This document shows, one piece after another, positions 10,632 through 20,260 of a stretch of DNA of 64,000 bases (position 1 is the first letter of the stretch; each line of letters begins with the position of its first letter). Under the pieces are notes generated by a model. That model made no database searches. It was not told where the DNA came from and saw only the letters and a program-made list of their open reading frames with translations. The position numbers and the translations under genes are program-made. The stretch is from Archangium sp. GTDB lineage: Bacteria > Myxococcota > Myxococcia > Myxococcales > Myxococcaceae. The stretch covers positions 1 through 64,000 of the forward strand of contig JAUXRX010000036.1 in NCBI GenBank assembly GCA_030681645.1. Reading direction: 5' to 3'.

Positions 10632-11000
10632 CTACCAATCGCCGCCGCCGCGGCGGCCCTGCTTCTTCTCCGAGGTGATCCGCTTGGATTCCAGCCGGCG
10701 GCGCTTCGAGCCACGCGAGGGCCTGGTGGCGATGCGCTTCTCCGGCACGTACGACAGCTTCACGAACGCGGCGCGGAGGCGCTCGAGGGCGGCGCCGCGG
10801 TTCTGCAGTTGGCTTCGCCGCTCGGTGGCGGTGACGGTGAAGCCGGTCGGCTTGTGAATGAGGCGAACGCCCGTCTCAGTCTTGTTGCGGTGCTGCCCGC
10901 CGGGGCCAGACGCGATGAAGAACTGCTCCTCGCACTCCAGCAGCAGCGCCTCGTCGCTGAGCGCCGCCGCGCGCGCTGCCTGCTGGGGACTGACCGACAT
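10632..11000 (-). CDS. GGQ-motif release-factor-like protein (ArfB/YaeJ family)
   Basis: 122 residues. FFIASGPGGQHRNKTETGVR carries the GGQ loop (34-36) that hydrolyses peptidyl-tRNA, and there are no codon-recognition domains. A Lys/Arg-rich C-terminus (SRGSKRRRLESKRITSEKKQ) matches the tail that ArfB-type rescue factors thread into the mRNA channel of stalled ribosomes. The start at 11000 is chosen because AGGAG lies 8 bases upstream; an in-frame TTG at 11015 lacks this. Release-factor-like paralogues of unknown function share the fold, so ArfB itself is not certain. Confidence 0.88.
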   Translation of the reverse strand: MSVSPQQAARAAALSDEALLLECEEQFFIASGPGGQHRNKTETGVRLIHKPTGFTVTATERRSQLQNRGAALERLRAAFVKLSYVPEKRIATRPSRGSKRRRLESKRITSEKKQGRRGGGDW

Positions 11001-11162
11001 CGACGCTCTCCTCAAAGTGCTGGGCGAGACGCCGCAGCTGAGCTGACCTGACGCAAGCCTACTCGCCTCGTTGTCAGGCTCCGAGTGGATGCGCAGGTGG
11101 TGAACAGATGTCGATCGGGAAGCAGAGCGAGGTGCGCCGGGGCTGCTCTCGTTTCAAGGGAT

Positions 11163-11220
11163 GTTGCCGCTGATACGCGATAAACCAGTCTGACTCGTAC
11201 ATCGCGTATTGGCGGTAACA
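11163..11220. repeat. Imperfect 19-20 bp inverted repeat in the 11001-11263 gap
   Basis: Left arm 11163-11181 and right arm 11201-11220 are near-complementary, with a perfect 9-bp core (ATACGCGAT at 11173-11181, ATCGCGTAT at 11201-11209) and a 19-base loop. There is no T-tract, so it is not a textbook terminator. It stands alone in a 263-bp gap that holds no gene, upstream of the GGQ gene and downstream of the oxidoreductase. Confidence 0.6.
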
Positions 11221-11263
11221 CACCCTGAAAGAGACCAGGCCGGTGGCCGGGTGAACGGGTGGC

Positions 11264-12505
11264 TCAGCTGTCGTTCTTGATCAGCTCGTACAGCGTCTGC
11301 AGGCGGCGCTCGCTCTGCGCCACGTACGGGTTCTTCTCGTCCCACGCGTAGCCGGCGAGCAGCGAGCAGACCATCGCCTTGATCTCCGGCGACTGCCGCG
11401 GGTGAAAGAGCACCGTCTGAAAGCGGCCGTCGTACCAGCTGTTCACGTACGTGCGGAACGCGTCGACCCCGCGCTTGAGCGGCACCGCGAAGTCGGCTTC
11501 CCAGTCGACCTTTCCGCCCGCGAGCTGCCGGTCGAGCGCCTTCGCTGCCAGGCTCGCCGACTTGAGCGCGATGGTGACACCCGACGAGAAGACCGGGTCG
11601 AGGAACTCGGCCGCGTTGCCCAGTAGGGCCCAGCCGCGCCCATGCATCGCCTTCACGTTCGCCGAGTAGCCCCGCAGCTCGTTGACCGGGGTGTCGTAGA
11701 CCGCGTTGCGCAGCAGCTTCGAGAGCTGCTCGTCTTCGGCGATGAGCCCCTTGAGCCGCGCCTCGGGCGCCGGGGGCATCGCGTCGTAGAAGCCGTCGAG
11801 CGCCACCACGCCCAGCGAGCTGCGGCCGTTCGAGAACGGGATGAGCCAGAACCAGATGTCGTGGTGCTTCGGGTGAACGGTGATGCGGATCTTCTGCCGG
11901 TCGAACTCCCGCGGCGAGATGTTGTCCTCGAGGTGCGTGAAGTACGCCTTGCGCGCGGGCAGGTGCGAGGGCGTCTCGAGGTCGAGCAGCCGGGGCAACA
12001 TGCGCCCGAAGCCCGAGGCGTCGAGCACGAAGCGGCTGGTCAGCTCGACCACGCGGCCGTCTTCGGTCTTCACCGTCACCTTCGGCAGGTCGCCCGAGAA
12101 GTCGACCTTCTGCACCTCGTCGCCATAGCGGATCTCGGTGCCCGCCTTCGCCGACTCGTCCGCGAGGATCTTGTCGAACGGCGCGCGCTGCACCTGGAAG
12201 GCGTAGCGATAGCCGGGCGTGAAGGCCTCGCCGAAGTTGAAGTCGGTGTGCTCGTGCCCGCGCACGAAGGCCGCGCCGTTCTTGAACTGGAACCCGTGAG
12301 AGAAGACAGCCGGGCCCATGCCCGCCTCCTCGATGATGTCGAGGCAGTGGGCGAGCAGGCTCTCGCCGATGGAGAACCGGGGAAAGTGCTGCCGCTCGAT
12401 GATGCGCACCGACCAGCCCTTCTTGCGCAACAGCGCTGAAGCGACCGCGCCTGAGGGGCCAGCGCCGATGACGAGCACGTCAGAAAAGGTGGGGGTCGAG
12501 TCCAT
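11264..12505 (-). CDS. FAD-dependent oxidoreductase of the flavin halogenase-like family
   Basis: 413 residues. An N-terminal Rossmann FAD site (VLVIGAGPSGAVASALL, GxGxxG at 14-19) is followed by IIERQHFPRFSIGESLLAHC. Two features point to flavin-dependent halogenases: WFWLIP at 218-223 fits the WxWxIP motif, and Lys75 in GFQFKNGAAF sits where phenolic halogenases place the lysine that handles hypohalous acid. Non-halogenating relatives (geranylgeranyl-reductase-like) share the fold, so halogenation is inference. No biosynthetic neighbour gene is seen. ATG at 12505. Confidence 0.82.
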   Translation of the reverse strand: MDSTPTFSDVLVIGAGPSGAVASALLRKKGWSVRIIERQHFPRFSIGESLLAHCLDIIEEAGMGPAVFSHGFQFKNGAAFVRGHEHTDFNFGEAFTPGYRYAFQVQRAPFDKILADESAKAGTEIRYGDEVQKVDFSGDLPKVTVKTEDGRVVELTSRFVLDASGFGRMLPRLLDLETPSHLPARKAYFTHLEDNISPREFDRQKIRITVHPKHHDIWFWLIPFSNGRSSLGVVALDGFYDAMPPAPEARLKGLIAEDEQLSKLLRNAVYDTPVNELRGYSANVKAMHGRGWALLGNAAEFLDPVFSSGVTIALKSASLAAKALDRQLAGGKVDWEADFAVPLKRGVDAFRTYVNSWYDGRFQTVLFHPRQSPEIKAMVCSLLAGYAWDEKNPYVAQSERRLQTLYELIKNDS

Positions 12506-12562
12506 GGCGGAGGCGGGCGGCTATCAGCCCGCGCCGCCCGAACCCTTGATCGAGCTCAAGCC

Positions 12563-13033
12563 TCAGAACGTGAGGCCCACTCCGAGCCGAAGCTCTGGCA
12601 GCACGCGCTTGCCCGCCGCGTCGTACAGGCCGCCGCACGCCGCCTGGATCGACAACCCCAGGTGCGGGCTGAAGAAGTGCGTCACGTCGGTCGAGAGGAT
12701 CGCGCTGAAGCCGGCCGCGTCGGCCTTCGGGTCACGAAACGCGCGATAGCCCGCGAGCGCCGAGAAGCGCCAGGTGAACCCGCGGTGCGTCTCGTCGCGG
12801 AAGTCGCCGATGAGAAACCGCGGCCCGCCGCGCACCCACCAGCCGAAGCGCCCGGGGAAGGCCGACAGCCCGCCCTGCAGGTCGACCCACGGAATGACGT
12901 GCAGCGTGAGCCCGCCTCCGAGGACATCTGGGAACGAGGTCATCGGGTACAGGTGCACCGAGCCCCACAGCCGCGGTCGCTCTTCTCCGCGAGCCGCCGA
13001 GGCCAACAGCACCGCGAGCAGCGCCCAGCGCAT
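12563..13033 (-). CDS. Exported protein, probably outer-membrane associated
   Basis: 156 residues with a clear signal peptide (MRWALLAVLLASAARGEE). The mature part alternates short aromatic and glycine-rich strands and ends in LGVGLTF with a terminal Phe, typical of small outer-membrane barrels. No family recognised. Its ATG directly abuts the stop of the DUF423 gene, so the pair is co-transcribed. Confidence 0.72.
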   Translation of the reverse strand: MRWALLAVLLASAARGEERPRLWGSVHLYPMTSFPDVLGGGLTLHVIPWVDLQGGLSAFPGRFGWWVRGGPRFLIGDFRDETHRGFTWRFSALAGYRAFRDPKADAAGFSAILSTDVTHFFSPHLGLSIQAACGGLYDAAGKRVLPELRLGVGLTF

Positions 13034-13453
13034 CTACGGCTCGCCCGGGCGCGGCGTTTCTTTCTGCCGGCCCAGCCCGCGCGCGCCCAGGCCCAGCGCG
13101 ATCCACCCCGCGAGGAAGGCGATGCCTCCGAACGGCGTCACCGCGCCCAGCGTGCGCACGCCCGTGAGCGCCATCACGTAGAGGCTGCCCGAGAAGAGGA
13201 TGATGCCCAGCGTGAAGAGGCCCGCGGCCAGGTTGGGAAAGCGGCTGGTCACGTGCGCCGACATCACCGCCACCAGCCCGACGGCGAAGGCGTGGAAGAG
13301 GTGATAGCGCGCCCCCACTTCCCACCAGGCCAGGCGGTCGACGGCGTCAGGCAGGCCGAGCACGGCGCCCTTCACGGCGTGCGCGCCGAGCGCCCCGAGG
13401 GCGACACCCAGGAAGCCGAGAAACGCGGTGAGGAAGGCGAGGCGGCGATCCAT
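13034..13453 (-). CDS. DUF423 family inner-membrane protein
   Basis: 139 residues with four hydrophobic segments. The pattern LTAFLGFLGVALGALGAHAV, then YHLFHAFAVGLVA, then LFTLGIILFSGSLYVMALTG, then ITPFGGxAFLAGW is diagnostic for DUF423 (YgdD-like), whose function is unknown. ATG at 13453, divergent from the OsmC gene across 106 bp. Confidence 0.92.
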   Translation of the reverse strand: MDRRLAFLTAFLGFLGVALGALGAHAVKGAVLGLPDAVDRLAWWEVGARYHLFHAFAVGLVAVMSAHVTSRFPNLAAGLFTLGIILFSGSLYVMALTGVRTLGAVTPFGGIAFLAGWIALGLGARGLGRQKETPRPGEP

Positions 13454-13559
13454 GCCCCGCTTATCCTCCGGGTCGAAGCGAAAGGCGAGCCGGCGCGGGT
13501 CCCCGGGGAGAACCCACGCGATGCACCCCCGGCTCCAAGCCTCAACCAGGAGACGTCAG

Positions 13560-13994
13560 ATGAGCGAACCGGTCAGCAGCTTCGATCTCACCCTCGAGCA
13601 GCTCGAGGGCTACGAATTCAAGGTGGGCTTCGACAAGCCGTACCCCGAGCTCCACACCGACGAGCCGCCGCCGCTGGGCAAGGACTCCGGCCCCAACCCC
13701 GCGCGCATGCTCGCCATCTCGGTGGCCAACTGCCTCTCGGCGAGCCTCCTCTTCTGCATGAACAAGAAGGGCGAGAAGGTGGCCGGCGTGAAGTCGAAGG
13801 TGCACGTCGAGCTGGTGCGCAACGAAGAGAAGCGCATCCGCATCGGGCGCGTCGACGTCACCATCCAGGCCCCGGTGGCCCGCGACTCCGAGGCGCTGAT
13901 GGCCTGCCTCGATGGCTTCGAAGACTTCTGCATCGTCACCCAGAGCGTTCGTGATGGACTGAAGGTCAACGTCAACGTGGAGGCCGTCGGATGA
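13560..13994 (+). CDS. OsmC family protein
   Basis: 144 residues. OsmC/Ohr proteins are small cytoplasmic thiol peroxidases or stress proteins. The central LAISVANCLSASLLFCMNKK holds the family cysteine region; a second conserved Cys occurs in LDGFEDFCIVTQSVRDGL. ATG chosen at 13560 because AGGAG lies about 8 bases upstream; the open frame further 5' has no such signal. The stop overlaps the next ATG (ATGA), coupling it to a haem protein. Confidence 0.88.
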   Translation: MSEPVSSFDLTLEQLEGYEFKVGFDKPYPELHTDEPPPLGKDSGPNPARMLAISVANCLSASLLFCMNKKGEKVAGVKSKVHVELVRNEEKRIRIGRVDVTIQAPVARDSEALMACLDGFEDFCIVTQSVRDGLKVNVNVEAVG

Positions 13995-14503
13995 ACGCGT
14001 TCCTGATCGCACTGATGCTCGCCGCTGCGCCCTCTCCCGTCGAACAGGCGAAGGCCGCGGTGAACCCCTTCAAGAAGACCCTCAAGGAGACCCTGCTCAA
14101 GTCGCTCGAGACCTCGCCCGAGGCGGCCATCGACGTGTGCAGCAAGCGCGCGCCCGAGCTGGCGAAGGAGGCCTCGACCGCCACCGTCACCGTCGGCCGC
14201 AGCGCCCTCAAGCTGCGCAACCCCGCCAACGCCCCGAAGCCCTGGCTCGAGAAGGCGATGGCCGAGCTGGCGAAAGAGAAGCCGGGTACCGAGGTCCAGC
14301 GCGTGGTGAGCCTGCCCGACGGCACGGTGGGCTACGCCGAGGCGATCTGGACGGGCGCCCCCTGCCTGGTGTGTCACGGCAAGACCGTCGCCCCCGGCCT
14401 CGCGGCGAAGTTGAAGGCCGCGTACCCGAAGGACACCGCCACCGGCTTCTCCGAGGGCGACTTCCGCGGCGTGTTCTGGGCCGAGGTGAAGCCGAAGAAC
14501 TGA
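13991..14503 (+). CDS. Exported single-haem protein, DUF3365 (Tll0287-like)
   Basis: 170 residues. Signal peptide MNAFLIALMLAAAPS, then an alpha-helical domain with one c-type haem site, CLVCH, near residue 122. The surrounding pattern (PEAAIDVCSKRAPELAKE, NPANAPKPWLEKA, YAEAIWTGAPCLVCHG, GDFRGVFWAEV) is that of DUF3365/Tll0287-like periplasmic haem sensor or electron-transfer domains. The start overlaps the OsmC stop by 4 bases, suggesting a shared redox-stress role. Confidence 0.85.
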   Translation: MNAFLIALMLAAAPSPVEQAKAAVNPFKKTLKETLLKSLETSPEAAIDVCSKRAPELAKEASTATVTVGRSALKLRNPANAPKPWLEKAMAELAKEKPGTEVQRVVSLPDGTVGYAEAIWTGAPCLVCHGKTVAPGLAAKLKAAYPKDTATGFSEGDFRGVFWAEVKPKN

Positions 14504-14506
14504 GCG

Positions 14507-14563
14507 GGGTCGACCGAAATAGGGCTCGCCCCCCGTTCGTCCCGAGCGGAGTTCGATCGACCC
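14507..14563. terminator. Bidirectional terminator between convergent genes
   Basis: Arms GGGTCGACCGA (14507-14517) and TCGATCGACCC (14553-14563) pair at 10 of 11 positions. They lie between the converging ends of the haem protein (stop 14503) and the kinase (stop 14577). The enclosed sequence includes a degraded copy of the dispersed GAGCGGAGT repeat. Confidence 0.5.
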
Positions 14564-14576
14564 TCTCGGGGGACAC

Positions 14577-17420
14577 TCAGCCGGCGTTCGTCTTGTCGGC
14601 GAGCGACGCCCGCTCGATCAACCCCGCGCCGTTGGCACAGGGCGCCCGCCGCGCCGCGCTCTCGATCTCCTTCGAGCGCACCTGCAGCTGGCCATCGAGC
14701 TCCGTCACCAGCCGGCTGGCGAGCAGGCGCTCGATGTCTGCGCCCGGCAGCACGGCTTCCAGGCTGGACGCGGTGGCCCGATCTCCCAGCAGCGCGGTCG
14801 CCTCGAGCATGCGGCTGACTCGGCTGCCGGCGGCCCGCACCCGCGCGCGCGGCAGCTCTGATTCGCGGATCGCCGGAAACTCGCCCTCGAGCACCAGGCC
14901 GTCGCCGCGCGGGCGCAGCAGCCCGAGATCGAACGCCAGCAGCGCCCAGTCGACCATCAGGCCGGCCACGCCGCGGCAGCGGCCGACGATGGTGCTCAGC
15001 AGGTCGCGGGGCGGCTCCTGGCCCAGCAGCGCGGTGAGCCACTCCGTCACGTCCTCCGCCGTCAGCGGGGGGATCTCGCGAGCCTCCACGTGTTCGAGGC
15101 CCTGCGCCCACGCGGGCGTGGTGAAGCCGACGGTCAGCTCCCGCGCGCGCGCGGTGCGGCACAGCTCGACGAACGCCTCGCCACTGAGCGGATCCAGATC
15201 CTCGGGCCCGTCGAAGAGCAGCAGCCAGCTCCGCTTTCCGTCGCCCTGCGCGTCGATCACGAGGCGCAGCGCGGCCACCGCCCGGGCCGCGGTCGACTTC
15301 ACGCTCGGCGATCGTTCATTCGTCACCGCCAGCACCGCGGCGCAGTCCTGCCGCGAGATGCCCAGCCGCTCCAGCGCGGCCGGGAGCCACTTCCACCGCT
15401 CGCTGGGCGCGACGTCGGCCATCTTGCAGATGAGCTCGATGATCGCGCCCCCCGACACCGCGCGCAGGCTGGGCGGGTTGCGGGTGGCGCAGACGGTGAA
15501 CCCCTGCAGCCGCGCCCGGCGCTGCAGCTCGAAGGCGAGCACGCTCTTGCCCGCGCCCTGCGGCCCGGTCACCACGAAGGGCGCCAGCTCGCCCTGGTCG
15601 CTCACCCGCTCGTCGAGCTCGGCCAGCAGCGCCGCGCGCCCGACCACCGGCAGCACCGGCCGCAGCGCGCGCCGCCCGACGATCTCGATGCTGTCGGCCT
15701 TCGCGGGCCGCAGCAGCACGAGGTCGTTGATGGCGTTGGCGAAGCGCGAAGGCATGAGCACCTGGCCGGGCGCGCAGGTCGAGGCCAGCGCTCGCACCGC
15801 GGTGGTCACCGCCCCTTCGACCGGCGCCGCGCGGGTCACGCTCAGGTGGCCTCCGCCGATGGCGATGCGGCAGTTCGGCTCGTCGGCCCCGGCCCCGTCG
15901 AGCGAGGCCTCGACCCGCTCCTGGAGCTCCTGCGCCGCCAGCACCGCCCGCGCCTGCGCCCGCGGCCCGATGAAGATGAAGCGCAGGTGCCGCTCGTCGA
16001 GGAAGTCGAGCGCCCCATCGGAGTCGACCACCGCGTCGATGATCCGGCCCACCAGCGGCGCGTAGGAAGGCTTGCCCGGCGCGGTGCCGACCGGCTCCAC
16101 CACCAGCACCCAGCCGATGGTGGCCGGCTGGGCCAGCGCTCCGCGGAAGAGGTCGAGCATGGCGATCCGCTCGCCCACCAGGCCCACCCCCAGGCGCCGC
16201 AACGAATCGCCCAGGCGGTTGGCAGGGGCCTGGCTCGGCGGCTCCACCTCGATGTCGATGTCCACGTCGATGGTGTGACTGCCCGTCTCGGCCGAGCCTT
16301 CCGGCGTTCCCCGCGCCAGCACCGAGACCTCGTCCGTGCGATCGGGCCGGGGCTCGGGCCGCACCAGCGCCGCGTGGAGGTCGGTCGGGCTCTCGTTCGA
16401 ACCCGGCTCGACCGACCAGGGGACGATGACCGTCACCTCGCGCGTCTCGAACACCGGCGCCACGCCCTCCGGCGTCAGCGCGGAAGGCACGTTGGGCCGG
16501 GTGTGGCTGAACTGCTCCACCAGGGCCTGCAGCTGGCCCTGGGTCGGCTTGAGCCGGTCCTTCGCCAGCGCCGCCTCGACCGCGTTGGCGAAGTCGCGGC
16601 CCGTCTGGAATCGGTCGGTGACGTTGCGGGCCATGGCGCGGTTGACGCACGCCAGCGTCGCCGGAGGGCACTCGGGGCGCAGCCGCTGCAGAGGGGTGAT
16701 CTTCCACTCGCGCGCCGAGGCCACGATCTCCTGGTCGGTCTCACCGCGAATGGCGCGGTGCAGGGTGAGCAGCTCGTACCAGACGAGCCCGAGCGAGAAG
16801 AGGTCGGCCCGGCCGTCGACGCTGTACCCCCAGAGCTGCTCGGGCGAGATGTAGGCGAGCTTGCCCCGCACGATCCGCTCGCCCGACTGGAGGTGCACCG
16901 AGGTCCAGTTGGGGCTGGTGAGCGCCTTGGCGATGCCGAAGTCGATCAGCTTCGTGACGCCCTCGGGCGAGAGCATGAGGTTGGCGGGGCTCACGTCGCG
17001 GTGCACCAGGTTGAGCGGCTCGCCCTCGGGGCTCTTGAGGCGGTGGGCGTGGTCGAGCGCCTGCGCCGCCTGCATCACGATCATCGAGGCGAGCCCCACG
17101 TCGAGCTTCTCGCCCCACATCCCCAGCGCCTCGATCAGCTTCTGGATCGAGGGGCCGTTGACGTGCTCCATCGCGAGGTAATAGCCGGCCTTGCCTTTTC
17201 CGAACTCGTAGACCTGCGCGATGTTGGCGTGGTTCAAGCGGGCGGTGAGCCGGGCTTCCTCGAGGAAGCGCGCCACCATCTCGGGATCATCGGCGTGGTG
17301 GGCGAACATCTTCTTCACCACGCAGGTGCGCTGGAAGCCGCGGGGGCCTATCTGCCGGGCGAGGTAGACCTCTCCCATCCCCCCGCTGGCCAGCTTGTGA
17401 TCGAGGACGTACTTGCTCAT
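14577..17420 (-). CDS. Ser/Thr protein kinase with cyclase-like and AAA ATPase domains
   Basis: 947 residues. Kinase domain 1-290: Gly loop LASGGMGEVYLA, Lys36, HRDVSPANL (HRD 140-142), DFG 160-162, and APE-equivalent ISPEQLWG. A Pro/acidic linker (320-405) leads to a region resembling a degenerate class III nucleotide-cyclase domain (about 410-585), then an AAA/STAND ATPase with Walker A GPQGAGKS (619-626) and a C-terminal helical part. This order recalls myxobacterial and PknK-like signalling proteins. ATG chosen at 17420 because the kinase fold starts there; the upstream open frame lacks domain sequence. An 18-bp palindrome lies 35 bp upstream. Confidence 0.9.
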   Translation of the reverse strand: MSKYVLDHKLASGGMGEVYLARQIGPRGFQRTCVVKKMFAHHADDPEMVARFLEEARLTARLNHANIAQVYEFGKGKAGYYLAMEHVNGPSIQKLIEALGMWGEKLDVGLASMIVMQAAQALDHAHRLKSPEGEPLNLVHRDVSPANLMLSPEGVTKLIDFGIAKALTSPNWTSVHLQSGERIVRGKLAYISPEQLWGYSVDGRADLFSLGLVWYELLTLHRAIRGETDQEIVASAREWKITPLQRLRPECPPATLACVNRAMARNVTDRFQTGRDFANAVEAALAKDRLKPTQGQLQALVEQFSHTRPNVPSALTPEGVAPVFETREVTVIVPWSVEPGSNESPTDLHAALVRPEPRPDRTDEVSVLARGTPEGSAETGSHTIDVDIDIEVEPPSQAPANRLGDSLRRLGVGLVGERIAMLDLFRGALAQPATIGWVLVVEPVGTAPGKPSYAPLVGRIIDAVVDSDGALDFLDERHLRFIFIGPRAQARAVLAAQELQERVEASLDGAGADEPNCRIAIGGGHLSVTRAAPVEGAVTTAVRALASTCAPGQVLMPSRFANAINDLVLLRPAKADSIEIVGRRALRPVLPVVGRAALLAELDERVSDQGELAPFVVTGPQGAGKSVLAFELQRRARLQGFTVCATRNPPSLRAVSGGAIIELICKMADVAPSERWKWLPAALERLGISRQDCAAVLAVTNERSPSVKSTAARAVAALRLVIDAQGDGKRSWLLLFDGPEDLDPLSGEAFVELCRTARARELTVGFTTPAWAQGLEHVEAREIPPLTAEDVTEWLTALLGQEPPRDLLSTIVGRCRGVAGLMVDWALLAFDLGLLRPRGDGLVLEGEFPAIRESELPRARVRAAGSRVSRMLEATALLGDRATASSLEAVLPGADIERLLASRLVTELDGQLQVRSKEIESAARRAPCANGAGLIERASLADKTNAG

Positions 17421-17454
17421 CGTCGGAGGGCGCAGTCTGCCACGGCGAGCGCTG

Positions 17455-17472
17455 TGTGGACGGTCGTCCACA
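17455..17472. promoter_or_regulatory. 18-bp palindrome upstream of the kinase gene
   Basis: TGTGGACG-GT-CGTCCACA has perfect 8-bp arms around a 2-base centre, 35 bp before the kinase ATG, in a 230-bp divergent intergenic region. The half site GTCCACA recurs twice upstream of the FHA/sigma-54 activator (19932-19938 and 19954-19960). Operator function is inference. Confidence 0.35.
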
Positions 17473-17650
17473 GCCAGTGGACGGCAGACGACGCGCCCGG
17501 CCCCGTTCGCCCCCCAGAGGGTCGTCGAAATGACGATCGAGCTCATCGGGATGATGAACGGGCCCGCTCCGTCATTTCCGCCAACCCTGCGAGCGGACTC
17601 GGGGGACGACCCGCTGGGGCGGTGGCCCCGGGCGTGCAGAGCCTCTGGTC

Positions 17651-18346
17651 ATGGCGAAACCGCGCATCGGCGAGATCCTCGTGAAGCTGGGCTACCTGTC
17701 GCCCCCGCAGCTCGAGGGGGCCCTGGTGCACCAGCGTCAGTGGGGCTTCGGGCTGGGCCGCACCGCCATCATCTGTGGCTTCTGCACCGAGGAGCAGGTG
17801 ATCGCGGCGCTGTCCAGCCAGCTCGGGCTGCCGGCGATCGATCTCGACAAGGTCGAGCTGGGCTCCTCGTTCTCCCCGCTCATTCCGGAGCGGCTGGCCA
17901 CACAGCACTGCGTGGTGCCGCTGCGCACCTCGGGCCTTCGCGGCGAGGTGCTGGTGGTGGCCATGGCGCCCCCGGCCTCGCTCATCTCGCAAGACGCGGT
18001 GTGCGCCATCTCGAAGAAGGCGCGCCTCGAGGTCTACATCGCCAGCGACGACGCGATTCAGCGCGGCATCGCCCGGCTCTACCGCGGCGAAAGCCCGCCG
18101 CCGCAGCGGGAGCAGCTCGAGGTCAGCCCCCACCAGGCGCCGCCGGTGCTCGCAGAGGTTCAGCTGCCGCAGGAAGGGCTCGTCGACCAGCTCGGGCTCA
18201 GCGGGCGCGCGCGCCAGGCGGTGGAACAGGTCGCGCTGCAGCACTCCCTCTCCTCGACCGAGGTGCTCAAGCGCATCGTCGAGATGTGGGCTGCCAACCG
18301 GGCGCAGGCCACGGCGTGGGTGGTGCCGCCGAAGCAGGCCCAGTGA
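17651..18346 (+). CDS. GspE/PilB N-terminal (MshEN-type) domain protein
   Basis: 231 residues. The first 150 (RIGEILVKLGYLSPPQLEGA, GFCTEEQVIAALSSQLGLPA, IPERLATQHCVVPLR) match the N-terminal domain of type II secretion/type IV pilus ATPases, a fold that binds cyclic-di-GMP in MshE. There is no ATPase domain; it continues into a Pro-rich linker and a helical C-terminus. Stand-alone copies are common in myxobacteria. ATG at 17651; the stop overlaps the next GTG (GTGA). Confidence 0.85.
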   Translation: MAKPRIGEILVKLGYLSPPQLEGALVHQRQWGFGLGRTAIICGFCTEEQVIAALSSQLGLPAIDLDKVELGSSFSPLIPERLATQHCVVPLRTSGLRGEVLVVAMAPPASLISQDAVCAISKKARLEVYIASDDAIQRGIARLYRGESPPPQREQLEVSPHQAPPVLAEVQLPQEGLVDQLGLSGRARQAVEQVALQHSLSSTEVLKRIVEMWAANRAQATAWVVPPKQAQ

Positions 18347-18592
18347 ATCGCCCGCCCCTCATCTTCTCCTCCCGTGGCCCCCGCAGCGGAGGGCTCACCC
18401 GCGAAGGTGAGCTGCGCTCGGCGCTGCTCGCGCTGTCGATCTACGGGGCCGATCGCGCGCTGATCAGGTGGATCTCCCGGCACCACGGCACGCCCCACAC
18501 GCTCGACGCCGAACAGACGAAGGCGCTGCGGGCCGAGCTCGACTCGGTCACCCTGCCGCCGGGGCTGGAAGATTCCACCGTGCTGGCGGCGC

Positions 18593-18612
<20 letters not shown>
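18343..18612 (+). CDS. Small protein, paralogue A of an unrecognised W-x-x-H-H-G-x-P family
   Basis: 89 residues, GTG start in GTGA overlap with the preceding gene. The core ALLALSIYGADRALIRWISR, followed by HHGTPHTLD and later PPGLEDS, aligns without gaps to the protein at 20260 (MVLSIHGGVNRALIQWVGQH, then HGPPQSLD, PGTEDS) and more weakly to that at 20030. No known family recognised. The paralogy and coupling make it a real gene. Its last 20 bases overlap the convergent FHA activator gene. Confidence 0.75.
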
Positions 18613-19882
<1,270 letters not shown>

Positions 19883-20029
19883 CGGCCGGCGCAGCGTAGC
19901 CAAATGGCGGCCCATCCGTCCCTTGCAGCCTGTCCACATGACTGAAGACTGCAGTCCACAATCCGGCCCCGATTGACCCCTTCCCCCTCCGGGGCGGTCG
20001 ATGGCACGTGTCGTGAAGTCAGTGGCCGC

Positions 20030-20260
20030 ATGACGAACGCCGACGCGATGCTCGAGCTCTGCACCCTGATGCTCGAGGGACAGCTGTCTTCAGACGTCTT
20101 TGGCCAGTGGGTCGCGCGGCATTACGGCGACCCGAAGGCGCTCACCAGCGGCGACATCGAGGCGATCGTGCAGGACTTCGATCGCTGCCTCGCCCAGCCG
20201 GTGGTCGAGCTCTGCGAGGACGACTTCGCCGGCGAGCAGCTGATGGCGAGGGCGAGCTGA
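20030..20260 (+). CDS. Small acidic protein, paralogue B of the W-x-x-H-[HY]-G-x-P family
   Basis: 76 residues. LSSDVFGQWVARHYGDPKAL and then IVQDFDRCLAQP align with the cores of the proteins at 18343 and 20260, including the W..(R)H(H/Y)G.P..L signature and a following D-F-D. It is acidic at the C-terminus. ATG 20030 is preferred; ATG 20048 is possible, and no strong Shine-Dalgarno is seen. The stop overlaps the next ATG by one base (TGATG), coupling it to paralogue C. Divergent from the FHA activator. Confidence 0.7.
   Translation: MTNADAMLELCTLMLEGQLSSDVFGQWVARHYGDPKALTSGDIEAIVQDFDRCLAQPVVELCEDDFAGEQLMARAS

Noticed and set aside
11163..11220. Integron attC site
   Set aside because: The arm ends do not fit the RYYYAAC/GTTRRRY core pattern and no integrase is present.
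17421..17546. 42-residue N-terminal extension of the Ser/Thr kinase
   Set aside because: The kinase fold starts at the Met encoded at 17420; the extension crosses the palindromic intergenic region.
20002..20017. Sigma-54 promoter TGGCACG before paralogue B
   Set aside because: The -24 part fits but the -12 element (TTGC) is missing at the required spacing.
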